NCBI RefSeq assembly: GCF_007833165.1
Contig: NZ_VOBQ01000009.1
Coordinates: 124,001 to 188,000 of the forward strand
DNA length: 64,000 nucleotides
Direction: 5' to 3'
From: Caenimonas sedimenti
GTDB lineage: Bacteria > Pseudomonadota > Gammaproteobacteria > Burkholderiales > Burkholderiaceae_C
Shown here: one piece after another, positions 1-7,898 of the stretch
How positions within the stretch are numbered: the first letter of the stretch is position 1
Layout of the letters: each line of letters starts with the position of its first letter
Translations under genes and position numbers: made by a program
Notes under the pieces: generated by a model
What the model saw: the letters and a program-made list of their open reading frames with translations, nothing else
Told to the model about the DNA's origin: nothing
The model's database searches: none

Positions 1-374
1 ACGGCCTGTTGGAACAAGGTGAGATGGGGCTGGTTCTCCAGGCGCCGGCGGATCGCCGCCTTGTAGAGAATCCGGTCGGCCTGGGCACGGGTCGCCCGCA
101 CGGCCGGGCCCTTGCTGGAGTTGAGGATGCGGAACTGGATGCCGCCTTCGTCCGTGGCGATCGCCATCGCGCCGCCCAACGCATCCACCTCTTTCACCAG
201 GTGGCCCTTGCCGATCCCGCCGATGGACGGGTTGCAGCTCATCTGCCCCAGGGTCTCGATGTTGTGCGTCAGCAGCAGTGTGCGCACACCCATGCGGGCG
301 GCAGCCAGCGCGGCCTCGGTGCCGGCGTGGCCGCCACCGACCACGATGACATCGAACTCTTCGGGATAAAGCAT
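1..374 (-). CDS. mnmG: MnmG, tRNA U34 carboxymethylaminomethyl-modifying enzyme, FAD subunit (N-terminal part, runs off the window)
   Basis: MnmG works with MnmE to install the (carboxymethyl)aminomethyl group on wobble uridine 34 of several tRNAs, in the cytoplasm. About 124 codons are present, starting [18 protein letters not shown]. The dinucleotide-binding [10 protein letters not shown] motif, the [17 protein letters not shown] block and the [14 protein letters not shown] stretch are all standard for the family. The start ATG is at 374. The gene is read leftwards out of the window. Nothing here shows the neighbouring rsmG or parAB genes that often accompany it. Identification is firm from the conserved N-terminus. 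Confidence 0.97.
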   Translation of the reverse strand, partial: MLYPEEFDVIVVGGGHAGTEAALAAARMGVRTLLLTHNIETLGQMSCNPSIGGIGKGHLVKEVDALGGAMAIATDEGGIQFRILNSSKGPAVRATRAQADRILYKAAIRRRLENQPHLTLFQQA

Positions 375-481
375 GGGGAGACTGGGAAAGCGCCGATCCG
401 GGCGCGGGGCGGCCTTGTGGCCGAAAGGCCACGATTTTACCGGGCGGGGTGAGTCCTTGCGCGATGTGATGCAATCGGGCG

Positions 482-1063
482 ATGAAGCTCCTCGTCTTTG
501 CCGGCAGCACCCGCGCCCAGTCGCACAACCGCAAGCTAGCGCGCGAAGTCGCCGCGCTCGCCACGGCGTCCGGTGCCGACGTCACCCATCTCGAACTGGG
601 GGACTACGACGTCCCCATGTACAACGCCGACCTGGAAGCCCAGGGCACGCCGGCCGATGTGATGAAGCTCAAGCAGCTGTTCTACGAGCACCCGGCCTGG
701 ATCATCTGCACGCCCGAATACAACGCGAGCTATCCGGCCCTGTTGAAGAACACGCTGGACTGGTTGTCGAGTCCGGTGAAGTCCGACCCGGTGTGGAAGG
801 ACGACTTCCGGTTCAGCCGGGGCAAGGTGGTGGGTGTGCTGAGCGCTTCGCCCGGTGCGCTGGGCGGACTGCGCTCGCAGAGCCATCTCGTTCCCTTGCT
901 GTTCAACCTGCACTGCTGGGTGTCGCCCAAGGTGTTCGGACTGGGCCGCGCGCACACCGCCTTCGACGAGCAGGGGAAACTGGCCGAGGAGGGCAACCGG
1001 GCCCGGGTCCAGGACGTGATCGATCAGGTCCTCTGGGCGGCGAGCCGCTTGCAGGCTGAGTAG
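482..1063 (+). CDS. NAD(P)H-dependent FMN reductase family protein
   Basis: This is a 193-residue flavodoxin-fold oxidoreductase of the NADPH-dependent FMN reductase family (ChrR/ArsH-like group), predicted to be cytoplasmic. The N-terminal phosphate-binding loop [12 protein letters not shown] (residues 8-19) and the [17 protein letters not shown] segment, which packs on the flavin in this family, are both present. Length is normal. The true electron acceptor (quinone, azo dye, chromate or flavin) cannot be told from sequence. It diverges from mnmG with about 107 bp between them and is followed closely by a small cysteine-cluster gene. The ribosome binding site is weak; the start was chosen because the conserved first strand begins at residue 2. 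Confidence 0.88.
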   Translation: MKLLVFAGSTRAQSHNRKLAREVAALATASGADVTHLELGDYDVPMYNADLEAQGTPADVMKLKQLFYEHPAWIICTPEYNASYPALLKNTLDWLSSPVKSDPVWKDDFRFSRGKVVGVLSASPGALGGLRSQSHLVPLLFNLHCWVSPKVFGLGRAHTAFDEQGKLAEEGNRARVQDVIDQVLWAASRLQAE

Positions 1064-1084
1064 TTTGCTTCTGAAACCATAGCA

Positions 1085-1336
1085 ATGGATTGTCGCACCG
1101 GGTGTGGCGCCTGTTGCACGGCGCCCTCCATCAATTCACCGATTCCCGGCATGCCGCAGGGGAAGCCGGCGGGGGTGCGGTGCGTCCAGCTCGACGAAGC
1201 GAACCGATGCCGGATCTTCGGGCGGCCGGAACGGCCGACATTCTGCGCGGGGCTTCGGCCGTCGGCGGAGATGTGCGGTGACTCGCGCGAGCACGCGATG
1301 TTCTACCTCGCCGACTTGGAGGCACGGACTTCTTGA
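1085..1336 (+). CDS. YkgJ-family cysteine cluster protein
   Basis: This 83-residue protein has the metal-binding cysteine pattern of the YkgJ/UPF0153 zinc- or iron-chelating family. The N-terminal CRTGCGACC (C-x3-C-x2-CC) is followed by later cysteines in CRIF, FCAG and MCGDS. Members of the family are short and their biochemical role is not established. The gene follows the flavin reductase by 21 bp on the same strand, so the two may share a transcript. Downstream is the two-hairpin element near 1.4 kb. Family assignment rests on the cysteine spacing and the length. Confidence 0.8.
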   Translation: MDCRTGCGACCTAPSINSPIPGMPQGKPAGVRCVQLDEANRCRIFGRPERPTFCAGLRPSAEMCGDSREHAMFYLADLEARTS

Positions 1337-1365
1337 CACCGCCCGGAGGTCCATCATGCGCCCTG

Positions 1366-1473
1366 GCGAGGAAGAACTCGTGGCTGTTCATTTCGCAGGA
1401 AAAGCGCCCGGCCGCCCGAAGCTTTTCCTGCTGATCAAGCCACTCTGAAATCTGCGCAGCAGATTTCAGAGTG
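1366..1473 (-). repeat. Two-hairpin structured element, copy A
   Basis: Read on the minus strand, directly after the aldehyde dehydrogenase stop codon, the segment has four parts. First is a perfect 15-bp stem (CACTCTGAAATCTGC, loop TGC, 1441-1473). Next is GCTTGATCAG (1431-1440). Then comes a perfect 11-bp stem (GCAGGAAAAGC, 1395-1405 with 1421-1431). Last is GTTCTTCCTCGC (1366-1377). Copy B at 31213-31368 has the same order with different stem sequences but the same loop and linkers. No T-run follows the first hairpin, so it is not a normal intrinsic terminator. The function is unknown. Confidence 0.7.
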
Positions 1474-1474
1474 A

Positions 1475-2929
1475 TCAAAACGGATAGTGCCGCGGCGTGG
1501 TCTGGATCGTGATCCAGCGCAGCTCGGTGAATTCGTAGATCCCGGCGCGCCCGCCGAAGCGGCCGATGCCGCTGCCCTTCACGCCGCCAAAGGGCATCTG
1601 CGCTTCGTCGTGCACCGTCGGCGCATTGACGTGGCAAATGCCCGAGTCGATCTTGCGCGCCACATTGAACGCGCGCGCGATGTCATGCCCGAAGACCGCA
1701 GCCGACAAGCCGTACTCGTTGTCGTTGGCGCAGGCGATCGCCTCCTCGGTGTTGCGCACGCGGACGATTGCCTTCACCGGCCCGAAGGTCTCTTCGTGAT
1801 AGATGCGCATGGCCGGCGTCACGTGATCGAGCAGCGTTGCCGGCATCAGCGTCGAGTCCGCCTTGCCGCCGCAGGCCAGCTTGGCACCTTTCGCCAGCGC
1901 GTCATCGATGAGTGCATTGCAATGCTCCACCGTCGACATGCCGATCACGCTGCCCAGCACCACCGGCTCCGGCTTGCGCGGATCGCCCAGCGGCAGGGAC
2001 TTCGCCTTGGTGGCGAACTTCCGCACGAACTCGTCGGCCACCTTCTGGTCCACGATGATGCGCTCGGTGCTCATGCAGATCTGCCCGCTGTTGGCGAAGC
2101 AGCCGAAGGCCGCCGCATTCACCGCATCGTCGAGGTCGGCGTCGTCCAGGATGACCAGCGGCGCCTTGCCCCCGAGCTCCAGCACGGCGGGCTTCAGGTA
2201 CTTCGCGCAGGTCATCGCGATCAGGCGGCCGACGCGCGTGGAGCCGGTGAAGTTGACGCGCCGCACCGCCGGGTGCGCCACCATCGCCTCCACCACCGCG
2301 CCCGCGTCGGCCGGGGCATTGGTGATGTAGTTGACGACCCCGGCCGGCAGCCCTGCCTCCTGGAACGCCTCGACGATCAGCTGGTGCGTGCGCGGGCAGT
2401 TCTCGCTGCCCTTCAGGATGACGGTGTTGCCGCAGGCCAGTGGCGTGGCGATCGCGCGCACGCCCAGGATGATCGGCGCGTTCCAGGGCGCGATGCCGAG
2501 CACCACACCGGCCGGCTGCCGCACGCCCATCGCCAGCGAACCGGGCACGTCGGACGGGATCACCTCGCCCGCGATCTGCGTCGTCAGCGACGCCGCTTCG
2601 CGGATCATGCCCGCCGCCAGCATCACGTTGAAGCCGGCCCACATGCCGGTGGCTCCGGTCTCGGCCGACACCGCTTCCACGAACTGCGGCAGCTTCGCCT
2701 CCAGCTTTTCCGCGGCCTTCAGCAGCAAGGCACGGCGCTCGCCGGGGCCGGTCTCGCTCCAGGTGCGGAAGGCTTCGGCCGCGGCCTCGACCGCCATCAC
2801 CGCATCGGCGGCGGACGCCGCGGGCGCGCGCGTGGCCACGGTGCCATCCAGCGGGTTGCGCCGCTCGAAGGTGGCGTTGTTCTCGGCCGTGACTTTCAGG
2901 CCGTTGATCAACATGGAAAGATCGGACAT
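1475..2929 (-). CDS. NAD(P)-dependent aldehyde dehydrogenase, vanillin/salicylaldehyde/benzaldehyde dehydrogenase-like
   Basis: This 484-residue aldehyde dehydrogenase oxidises an aldehyde to the acid with NAD(P)+. It carries the cofactor loop NFTGSTRVGR, the catalytic glutamate motif LELGGKAPL and the catalytic cysteine in FANSGQICMSTERI. The late EETFGPV and MPFGGVKGSG blocks are also present. Overall it looks most like the aromatic aldehyde dehydrogenase branch. The start is set by a clean AAGGAG site 8 bp before the ATG at 2929; a longer open frame upstream has no such site. It is the last gene downstream of the livF-type ATPase, separated by 64 bp containing a REP palindrome. The context suggests it processes an imported aromatic compound, which is an inference. 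Confidence 0.88.
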   Translation of the reverse strand: MSDLSMLINGLKVTAENNATFERRNPLDGTVATRAPAASAADAVMAVEAAAEAFRTWSETGPGERRALLLKAAEKLEAKLPQFVEAVSAETGATGMWAGFNVMLAAGMIREAASLTTQIAGEVIPSDVPGSLAMGVRQPAGVVLGIAPWNAPIILGVRAIATPLACGNTVILKGSENCPRTHQLIVEAFQEAGLPAGVVNYITNAPADAGAVVEAMVAHPAVRRVNFTGSTRVGRLIAMTCAKYLKPAVLELGGKAPLVILDDADLDDAVNAAAFGCFANSGQICMSTERIIVDQKVADEFVRKFATKAKSLPLGDPRKPEPVVLGSVIGMSTVEHCNALIDDALAKGAKLACGGKADSTLMPATLLDHVTPAMRIYHEETFGPVKAIVRVRNTEEAIACANDNEYGLSAAVFGHDIARAFNVARKIDSGICHVNAPTVHDEAQMPFGGVKGSGIGRFGGRAGIYEFTELRWITIQTTPRHYPF

Positions 2930-2948
2930 GGGGTACTCCTTGGTTGTC

Positions 2949-2974
2949 GTCATTCCCGCGAAGGCGGGAATGAC
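2949..2974. repeat. REP-like palindrome between livF and the aldehyde dehydrogenase
   Basis: A perfect 11-bp stem GTCATTCCCGC / GCGGGAATGAC with a GAAG loop. The same unit occurs inside the coding sequence near 49.95 kb. It is a common dispersed intergenic palindrome in Burkholderiales. It lies between two genes transcribed in the same direction and could stabilise or separate the transcripts. Confidence 0.85.
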
Positions 2975-2993
2975 GGTGCTGTTCGGTGTCTGT

Positions 2994-3794
2994 TCACGCG
3001 GCAGCCTTTTCGCGCCGGGCCGCATCGGCCGCAGTCGTCGTTTCACTGCTCGCGGCACCCAGGTAGGCTTCGCGGATGACGGTGGAGCGCGCCAGCAGCT
3101 TCGCGGGACCACTGGCCACCAGCGCGCCGCGTTCCAGCACGTAGCCGCGGTCGGCCACGGCCAGCGCCTTCTTCACGTTCTGCTCCACCATCAGCACGGT
3201 GGTGCCGGCGTCGGCGATGCGGCGGGCAATCGCGAGCAGCTCGTCGACCATGCGCGGTGCGAGGCCCAGCGACGGTTCATCGAGCATCAGCAGGCGCGGC
3301 GCGCAAACCATGGCGCGCGCCACCGCCACCATCTGCTGCTCGCCGCCGCTCATGGTGCCGGCCAATTGCGTGATGCGTTCGCGCAGCTTGGGGAAGTCGG
3401 CGAACACGCGCTCGATGCGTGAGGCGCGCTCCGCCTTGGGCACAAGCCAGCCGCCCAGCTCCAGGTTCTCCATGACGGTCATCTGCGGGAACAGCTGGCG
3501 GCCTTCGGGCACCAGCGTCACGCCGTTGCGGACGATCTCGTGGGTCTTCTCGGCCAACTCCTCGCCGTCGAGCAGCACTTCGCCACCGCGCGGGATCAGG
3601 CCGTTCAATGCGCGCAGCAAGGTCGTCTTGCCCGCGCCGTTGGGGCCGAGGATCACGGTGAGGCCCGGCTTCACCTCGAAGGTCACGTCACGCAGCACCA
3701 GGAAGGGACCGTAGCCCGCGCGCAGGCCGCGCACCTTCAGGTGTGCCGGCGCGATGCCACCTGCCAACGCGAACGGTCGATCGCGGTAGTGCAT
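2994..3794 (-). CDS. livF: Branched-chain-type ABC transporter ATP-binding protein LivF
   Basis: This 266-residue ABC ATPase is one of two nucleotide-binding subunits of a branched-chain amino acid/amide/aromatic acid importer (HAAT family), on the cytoplasmic face. It has Walker A GPNGAGKTT (residues 50-58), the signature MSGGEQQ (148-154), Walker B LLMLDEPS (168-175) and the H-loop-type segment LMVEQNV. LivF proteins are typically about 235-270 residues with this VEQN ending. Its start ATG overlaps the livG stop by one base (ATGA), indicating translational coupling. The C-terminal tail is longer and alanine-rich compared with the shortest homologues. Confidence 0.93.
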   Translation of the reverse strand: MHYRDRPFALAGGIAPAHLKVRGLRAGYGPFLVLRDVTFEVKPGLTVILGPNGAGKTTLLRALNGLIPRGGEVLLDGEELAEKTHEIVRNGVTLVPEGRQLFPQMTVMENLELGGWLVPKAERASRIERVFADFPKLRERITQLAGTMSGGEQQMVAVARAMVCAPRLLMLDEPSLGLAPRMVDELLAIARRIADAGTTVLMVEQNVKKALAVADRGYVLERGALVASGPAKLLARSTVIREAYLGAASSETTTAADAARREKAAA

Positions 3795-4576
3795 CACGAC
3801 ACGCCCTCCACCATCTCGTCGCCCAGGTAGGCCTCGACCACCTCCGGGTTGCGTACCACTTCGCGCGGCGTGGCATCGGCGATCTTGCGGCCCTGGTGCA
3901 GCACCAGCACCCGCTCCACGTGGCGCAGCAGCACAGTGACCGCGTGCTCGATCCAGACCACGGTCAGGTCGAGCTCGTCGCGCAGGCGGCGGATCAGGCG
4001 CGCCATCTCCTCGATCTCGGATTCGGTCAGGCCCGCCGCGACTTCGTCGAGCAGCAGCATCTTCGGGCGGGTCGCCAGCGCCATGCCGATCTCCAGCAGC
4101 CGCTGCTGCGACGGCGTCACCGCGCCGGCCGGCAGCGCCGCCTGGTCCGACAGGCCGATCAGCTGCAGGATCCGCGTCGCATCGCGCAGCGTCCACGGCA
4201 CGGTGGCCTCCTCGCCCCACAACCAGTACTTGCGCGGCCGGCGCCCGGCGAACTTCAGGCCGAATTCGATGTTGTCGCGCACCGGCAGGTCGGCGAAAAC
4301 GCGCGGCGTCTGGAAGGTGCGCGCCAAGCCGTGCGCGGCGAAGCGGTGCGGCCCCTTGCCGGTCAGGTCGTCGCCGCTCACCAGGAGACGCCCGGAGGTC
4401 GGTACCTGCACACCGGTGATGGCGTTGAAGAAGGTTGTCTTGCCGGCGCCGTTGGGGCCGATGATCCCGACCAGCTCCCCGGCGTCGAAGCGCGCACTGA
4501 CGGCATCCACCGCAACCAGGCCGCCGAAGCGCACGGTCACCGATTCGGCCAGCAGCAGCGGCGTGCCCTCATGCAT
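3794..4576 (-). CDS. livG: Branched-chain-type ABC transporter ATP-binding protein LivG
   Basis: This 260-residue second ATPase of the importer has Walker A GPNGAGKTTFFN, a Q-loop region and the LLLDEVAAGLTESE Walker B/D-loop region characteristic of LivG. It ends in VVEAYLGDEMVEG, typical of the family. The usual signature LSxGQQ is replaced by VTPSQQRLLEIG, a variant of the signature core worth noting. The ATG at 4576 (MHEGTPLLLAESV) was chosen because the ABC fold begins immediately after it; it overlaps the livM stop by 8 bp. It pairs with LivF to drive transport through LivH/LivM. Confidence 0.92.
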   Translation of the reverse strand: MHEGTPLLLAESVTVRFGGLVAVDAVSARFDAGELVGIIGPNGAGKTTFFNAITGVQVPTSGRLLVSGDDLTGKGPHRFAAHGLARTFQTPRVFADLPVRDNIEFGLKFAGRRPRKYWLWGEEATVPWTLRDATRILQLIGLSDQAALPAGAVTPSQQRLLEIGMALATRPKMLLLDEVAAGLTESEIEEMARLIRRLRDELDLTVVWIEHAVTVLLRHVERVLVLHQGRKIADATPREVVRNPEVVEAYLGDEMVEGVS

Positions 4577-5585
4577 AGCGGTTCTTCCGTGCGCGTGCCT
4601 TGTCGCGCTGCTTGTCGCCGCTCCATTCGTAGCGGCGCTCCTTCCACCAGGCTCGCGTCGCATCGCGCCAGCCGCGGAACGTCTCCCAGCGCAGCGACGC
4701 CAGGCCGCCGGGCAGGTACAGCACCGACAGGATCAGCAGCAGCCCCAGCGCCATCATGTACACCTGCGGCGCCTTCAGCCGCAGCGTCTCGGCCAGCAGG
4801 CTGAAGACGATGGCGGCGATCAGCGGACCCCACAGCGTGAGCGCGCCCCCGATCAGCGCGATCAGCACGGTCTGGAAGCCGATGAACGGATTGAACACCG
4901 TGTGCGGGTCGATGTAGGTCCAGCGCACCGACATGGCCGCGCCCATGGCGCCGGCGAAACCGGCCGTCATCGCGAAGCCGGCCAGCTTGACCCAGCGCGT
5001 GTTCACGCCCAGCGTCTGGGCGCGTTGCTCGTCGGCGCCGATGCCGGCCAGCGCCAGGCCGAAGCGCGTGCGCCGCACGACGATGGAGGTGCCCACGGCG
5101 AGCAGCGCCAGCGACAGCACGGTGAGGTAGATCGTGTCGCGCTCCGGCACCACCGTCAGCACGCGGCCGACCGTCCCCGTCACGCTCTTCTCGAAATAGG
5201 TGATGGCATGGCGGATCAGCTCGGTCATGCCGAAGGTCAGCACCGCGAAATAGGTGCCGCGCAAGTGCAGCACCGCGGCCCCCATGATCAGCGCGATCAC
5301 CATCGCGATGCCTGCGCCCAGCGCCACCGACTGCACCCACGAGAGCTTCTCCAGCGACAGCGCGCAGGTATAGGCGCCGATGCCGAAGAAGGCCGAAGTC
5401 GCCAGCGAGAGGTAGCGCGTGAAGCCGCAAAACAGCGCCCAGCTCGAAGACAGCGCCACGTACATCAGGCAGGTCAGCGCCATCGACACGACGAATTCGC
5501 TGCCCCAGTAGGGCAAGGCCAGGGACCAGCCCGCCACGCCGAACAGCACCAGCAGGTCGCGCACGAGGAGTTGTCTGCTCGTCAT
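4569..5585 (-). CDS. livM: Branched-chain-type ABC transporter permease LivM
   Basis: This 338-residue inner-membrane permease has about eight to ten predicted hydrophobic segments. The family motifs are YLSLATSAFFGIGAY near residues 57-71 and an EAA-like loop with GIGADEQRAQTLGVN near 190-205. Together with LivH it forms the translocation path. It overlaps the livH stop by 4 bp and the livG start by 8 bp, so the genes form a tight operon. The tail after residue 300 is basic and probably cytoplasmic. Confidence 0.92.
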   Translation of the reverse strand: MTSRQLLVRDLLVLFGVAGWSLALPYWGSEFVVSMALTCLMYVALSSSWALFCGFTRYLSLATSAFFGIGAYTCALSLEKLSWVQSVALGAGIAMVIALIMGAAVLHLRGTYFAVLTFGMTELIRHAITYFEKSVTGTVGRVLTVVPERDTIYLTVLSLALLAVGTSIVVRRTRFGLALAGIGADEQRAQTLGVNTRWVKLAGFAMTAGFAGAMGAAMSVRWTYIDPHTVFNPFIGFQTVLIALIGGALTLWGPLIAAIVFSLLAETLRLKAPQVYMMALGLLLILSVLYLPGGLASLRWETFRGWRDATRAWWKERRYEWSGDKQRDKARARKNRYA

Positions 5586-6487
5586 GCTTTGCGGCTCTTT
5601 CGCGTGAACAGCCCTTCAGGCCGCAGCAACAGCACCCCGATGAACACGCAGTACGACAAGAGGGCTTTCAATGACGGGTTGGTGTAGTGCATGCCGATCG
5701 CTTCCACGACGCCGAGCAGCAGCCCGCCCGCCAGCGCTCCACCCATGCTGCCGAAGCCACCCAGCGTGATGACGATCAGCGCCGTCACCGTGTAGGGCTC
5801 GCCCATCGACGGCGAGATCGTGTACGCCATCGACAGCAACGCGCCCGCCACGCCCGACAGCCCCAGCCCGATGCCGAACATCAGCGGATGCAACACCCGC
5901 GTGTTGATGCCCACCAGCTGAGCGCCCACCGGGGACTGCATCAATGCCCGCACGCCCTTGCCCAGCAAGGTCATGCGCAGCAGCACGATCATGGCGATGG
6001 CGAACACCAGCGCCAGGAAGAACACCAGCAGCTTGTTGCCGGCGAACTGCGCACCGCCGAACTTCACCGGCTCGGTCATGAAGTCGTAGCCGCGCAAGTC
6101 GCCGCCCCAACCCCAGCTGACGAAGTTCTGCACCAGGAACATCAGGCCGAAGGCGACCATGAGCCCGCGTGCCTCGAAGATGTCGAGATTCGGTGAGGTC
6201 GCGGTGAGGCGGCGGAAGCAAAGCCAGTGGATGGCCAGGCCCAGCACCATCAGGATGGCGAACGACACGGGCACCATCAGCAGCGGCGGGAAGCCGAACG
6301 ACGTCTGCATCATCCACGTCAGGTAGGCACCCACCATCAGGAACTCGCCGTGGGCGATGTTCAGGATGCGCATCAGGCCGTATTGCAGGTTGAGGCCGAG
6401 CGCCACCAACGCATAGATGCCGCCGGTGATCAGCCCGGAGGTGAGGAGTTCGAGCCAGGCACCAAGTGAGAGCACGGAGGACAACAC
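5582..6487 (-). CDS. livH: Branched-chain-type ABC transporter permease LivH
   Basis: This 301-residue membrane protein has the LivH hallmark segments GGIYALVALGLNLQYG and LNIAHGEFLMVGAY near the N-terminus, and GFGSMGGALAGGLLLGVVEA near the C-terminus. It is the first permease gene after the binding-protein gene. The start is uncertain: GTG at 6487 lies inside a strong hairpin (6484-6507), and another GTG at 6475 is possible. Neither has a clear ribosome binding site. The hairpin may lower expression of the membrane subunits relative to the binding protein. Confidence 0.92.
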   Translation of the reverse strand: MLSSVLSLGAWLELLTSGLITGGIYALVALGLNLQYGLMRILNIAHGEFLMVGAYLTWMMQTSFGFPPLLMVPVSFAILMVLGLAIHWLCFRRLTATSPNLDIFEARGLMVAFGLMFLVQNFVSWGWGGDLRGYDFMTEPVKFGGAQFAGNKLLVFFLALVFAIAMIVLLRMTLLGKGVRALMQSPVGAQLVGINTRVLHPLMFGIGLGLSGVAGALLSMAYTISPSMGEPYTVTALIVITLGGFGSMGGALAGGLLLGVVEAIGMHYTNPSLKALLSYCVFIGVLLLRPEGLFTRKSRKA

Positions 6488-6507
6488 GCCCCGTGTCCGG
6501 GGCGTGT
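6484..6507 (-). promoter_or_regulatory. Intercistronic hairpin between binding-protein gene and livH
   Basis: A perfect 9-bp stem ACACGCCCC / GGGGCGTGT with a 6-nt loop lies 20 bp after the binding-protein stop codon and covers the livH start codon. There is no T-run. Such hairpins commonly protect the 3' end of the binding-protein message or limit translation of the next gene; that role is inferred here. Confidence 0.7.
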
Positions 6508-6527
6508 CCTTGCAGGTTGATGGGGGG

Positions 6528-7739
6528 CTATTTCCAGGCCGGCTTCGCCGGATTCAACTTCGCCGTCGCGACCTTCTGCGGCCACACGATCTCCATCTCG
6601 CCGTTCTGCCACTGCCCCACCGTCCCCGGCGTCGCGGTGTTTTCGCTGCCGGTGAACTTGACGTCGCCGATGATGGTCTTGTGCGTGGTGTTGGCCACGT
6701 AGTCGCGGATCGCCTTGCGGTCCAGTCCATGCTGCTTCACCGCGTTGGTCAGGATCTCCAGGCCGGCCCAGCAATGGCCGCTCGCCCAGCGATCCGGCTC
6801 CTTCTGCGCGCCGAACTTCTTCACGTGCGCGTCGAAGTACGCCTTGGCACCCGGGCTGGTCTTGGCATTCCACGAACCCATGCCCAGCACGCCCTCGGCG
6901 CCGGCCGGCGTCATCACGTTCCGGTACAGCTGGAAGGCGGTGCCCACCGAAGCGTAGAAGAACTTCGGGTTGAAGCCGATCTCCTTGGCCTGGCGCGACG
7001 CCAGGATGGTGTCGGGCGGATAGGTGAAGCCGATGAAGGCGTCGGGGTTCTTGTCCTTGATCGAACGCAGCACCGGCGACAGGTCTTTCACGCCACCCGG
7101 GTAGCTGGTGTCCTGCACCAGGTTGATGCCGCTGCCGGCCAACGCCACCTTCAGCGCCGCATAGTTCTCCAGGCCGAACAGGTCGTCCACGTAGACCACG
7201 GCCACGCTCTTGGCGCCGTTCGCCTTCAGCATGTCGACCAGCGCGTCGCACATCGGCTTGGGCTGCTGCAGCAGCAGGAAGAAGTACGGCAGCTTCATCT
7301 CGGCCAGCCGGCGCGAGAGTGCCGTCGGTGCCAGGAAGGGATAGCCGAAGCGATTCGCGAGCGGCGCCACGGCGAAGTTGGCGTTGCTGCCCCAGGGCGG
7401 CAGCACCAGGTCGACCTTGTCGCTGCCCATCAGCTTCTCGTAGGTGCGCACACAGGTCTCGACGTCGCTGCGGTCGTCCGACGAAATCAGTTCGATCTGG
7501 CGCTTGGTGCCCTTCACGTCCAGCCCGCCCGCGGCGTTCTGCTGCTCGGCCCAGAGCAGGTAGTTCGGCTCCTGGCTCACCTGGGCCCCGCCGGTCCAGG
7601 GGCCGGTGCGCGCCATCGCATAGCCCACGCGCACGGGGCCGGCCTGCGCCATCAGGGACGGGGCGGACAGCGCCCCCACCGCGGCCGCCGTGCCCTGGAT
7701 GAACTGGCGGCGATTCTTCATGGCCTTCACTGCTTGCAT
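6528..7739 (-). CDS. ABC transporter substrate-binding protein (Leu/Ile/Val-binding fold)
   Basis: This 403-residue periplasmic binding protein has a twin-arginine-like start (MKNRRQFIQGTAAAVGALSAPSLMAQA). It is followed by the type-I periplasmic fold typical of amide/aromatic-acid binding proteins, VRVGYAMARTGPWTGGAQVS. It should capture the ligand and deliver it to LivHM. The start ATG at 7739 follows an AAGGAG site with good spacing; a second Met six codons later (7721) is possible. It is the first gene of the liv operon, divergent from the AraC regulator at 160 bp. The ligand is unknown, although the linked aldehyde dehydrogenase and AraC type hint at an aromatic compound. Confidence 0.9.
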   Translation of the reverse strand: MQAVKAMKNRRQFIQGTAAAVGALSAPSLMAQAGPVRVGYAMARTGPWTGGAQVSQEPNYLLWAEQQNAAGGLDVKGTKRQIELISSDDRSDVETCVRTYEKLMGSDKVDLVLPPWGSNANFAVAPLANRFGYPFLAPTALSRRLAEMKLPYFFLLLQQPKPMCDALVDMLKANGAKSVAVVYVDDLFGLENYAALKVALAGSGINLVQDTSYPGGVKDLSPVLRSIKDKNPDAFIGFTYPPDTILASRQAKEIGFNPKFFYASVGTAFQLYRNVMTPAGAEGVLGMGSWNAKTSPGAKAYFDAHVKKFGAQKEPDRWASGHCWAGLEILTNAVKQHGLDRKAIRDYVANTTHKTIIGDVKFTGSENTATPGTVGQWQNGEMEIVWPQKVATAKLNPAKPAWK

Positions 7740-7898
7740 GGGATGTCTCCTTCCGCACCTTGCGGCGGTGCCTGCATCGTAGAAACCGCGGCCGCTCGCC
7801 GCTGTGCTGAACGCGCACATTCGCTTGTCTGGGTGTGCAAGTCGCTCCGGGTTTTCCCTGGGTCACCCGCCCATGCGCACCCCATAATCCTGCGATCC

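Noticed and set aside
1441-1473. Strong hairpin after the aldehyde dehydrogenase as an intrinsic terminator
   Set aside because: No T-run follows on the minus strand, and the same layout with different bases occurs at 31.2 kb, so a repeat element explains it better.
6417-7898. Long open frame on the plus strand upstream of the AraC gene
   Set aside because: It is antisense to the substrate-binding protein gene, with His/Arg/Gln-rich translation typical of shadows in high-GC DNA.
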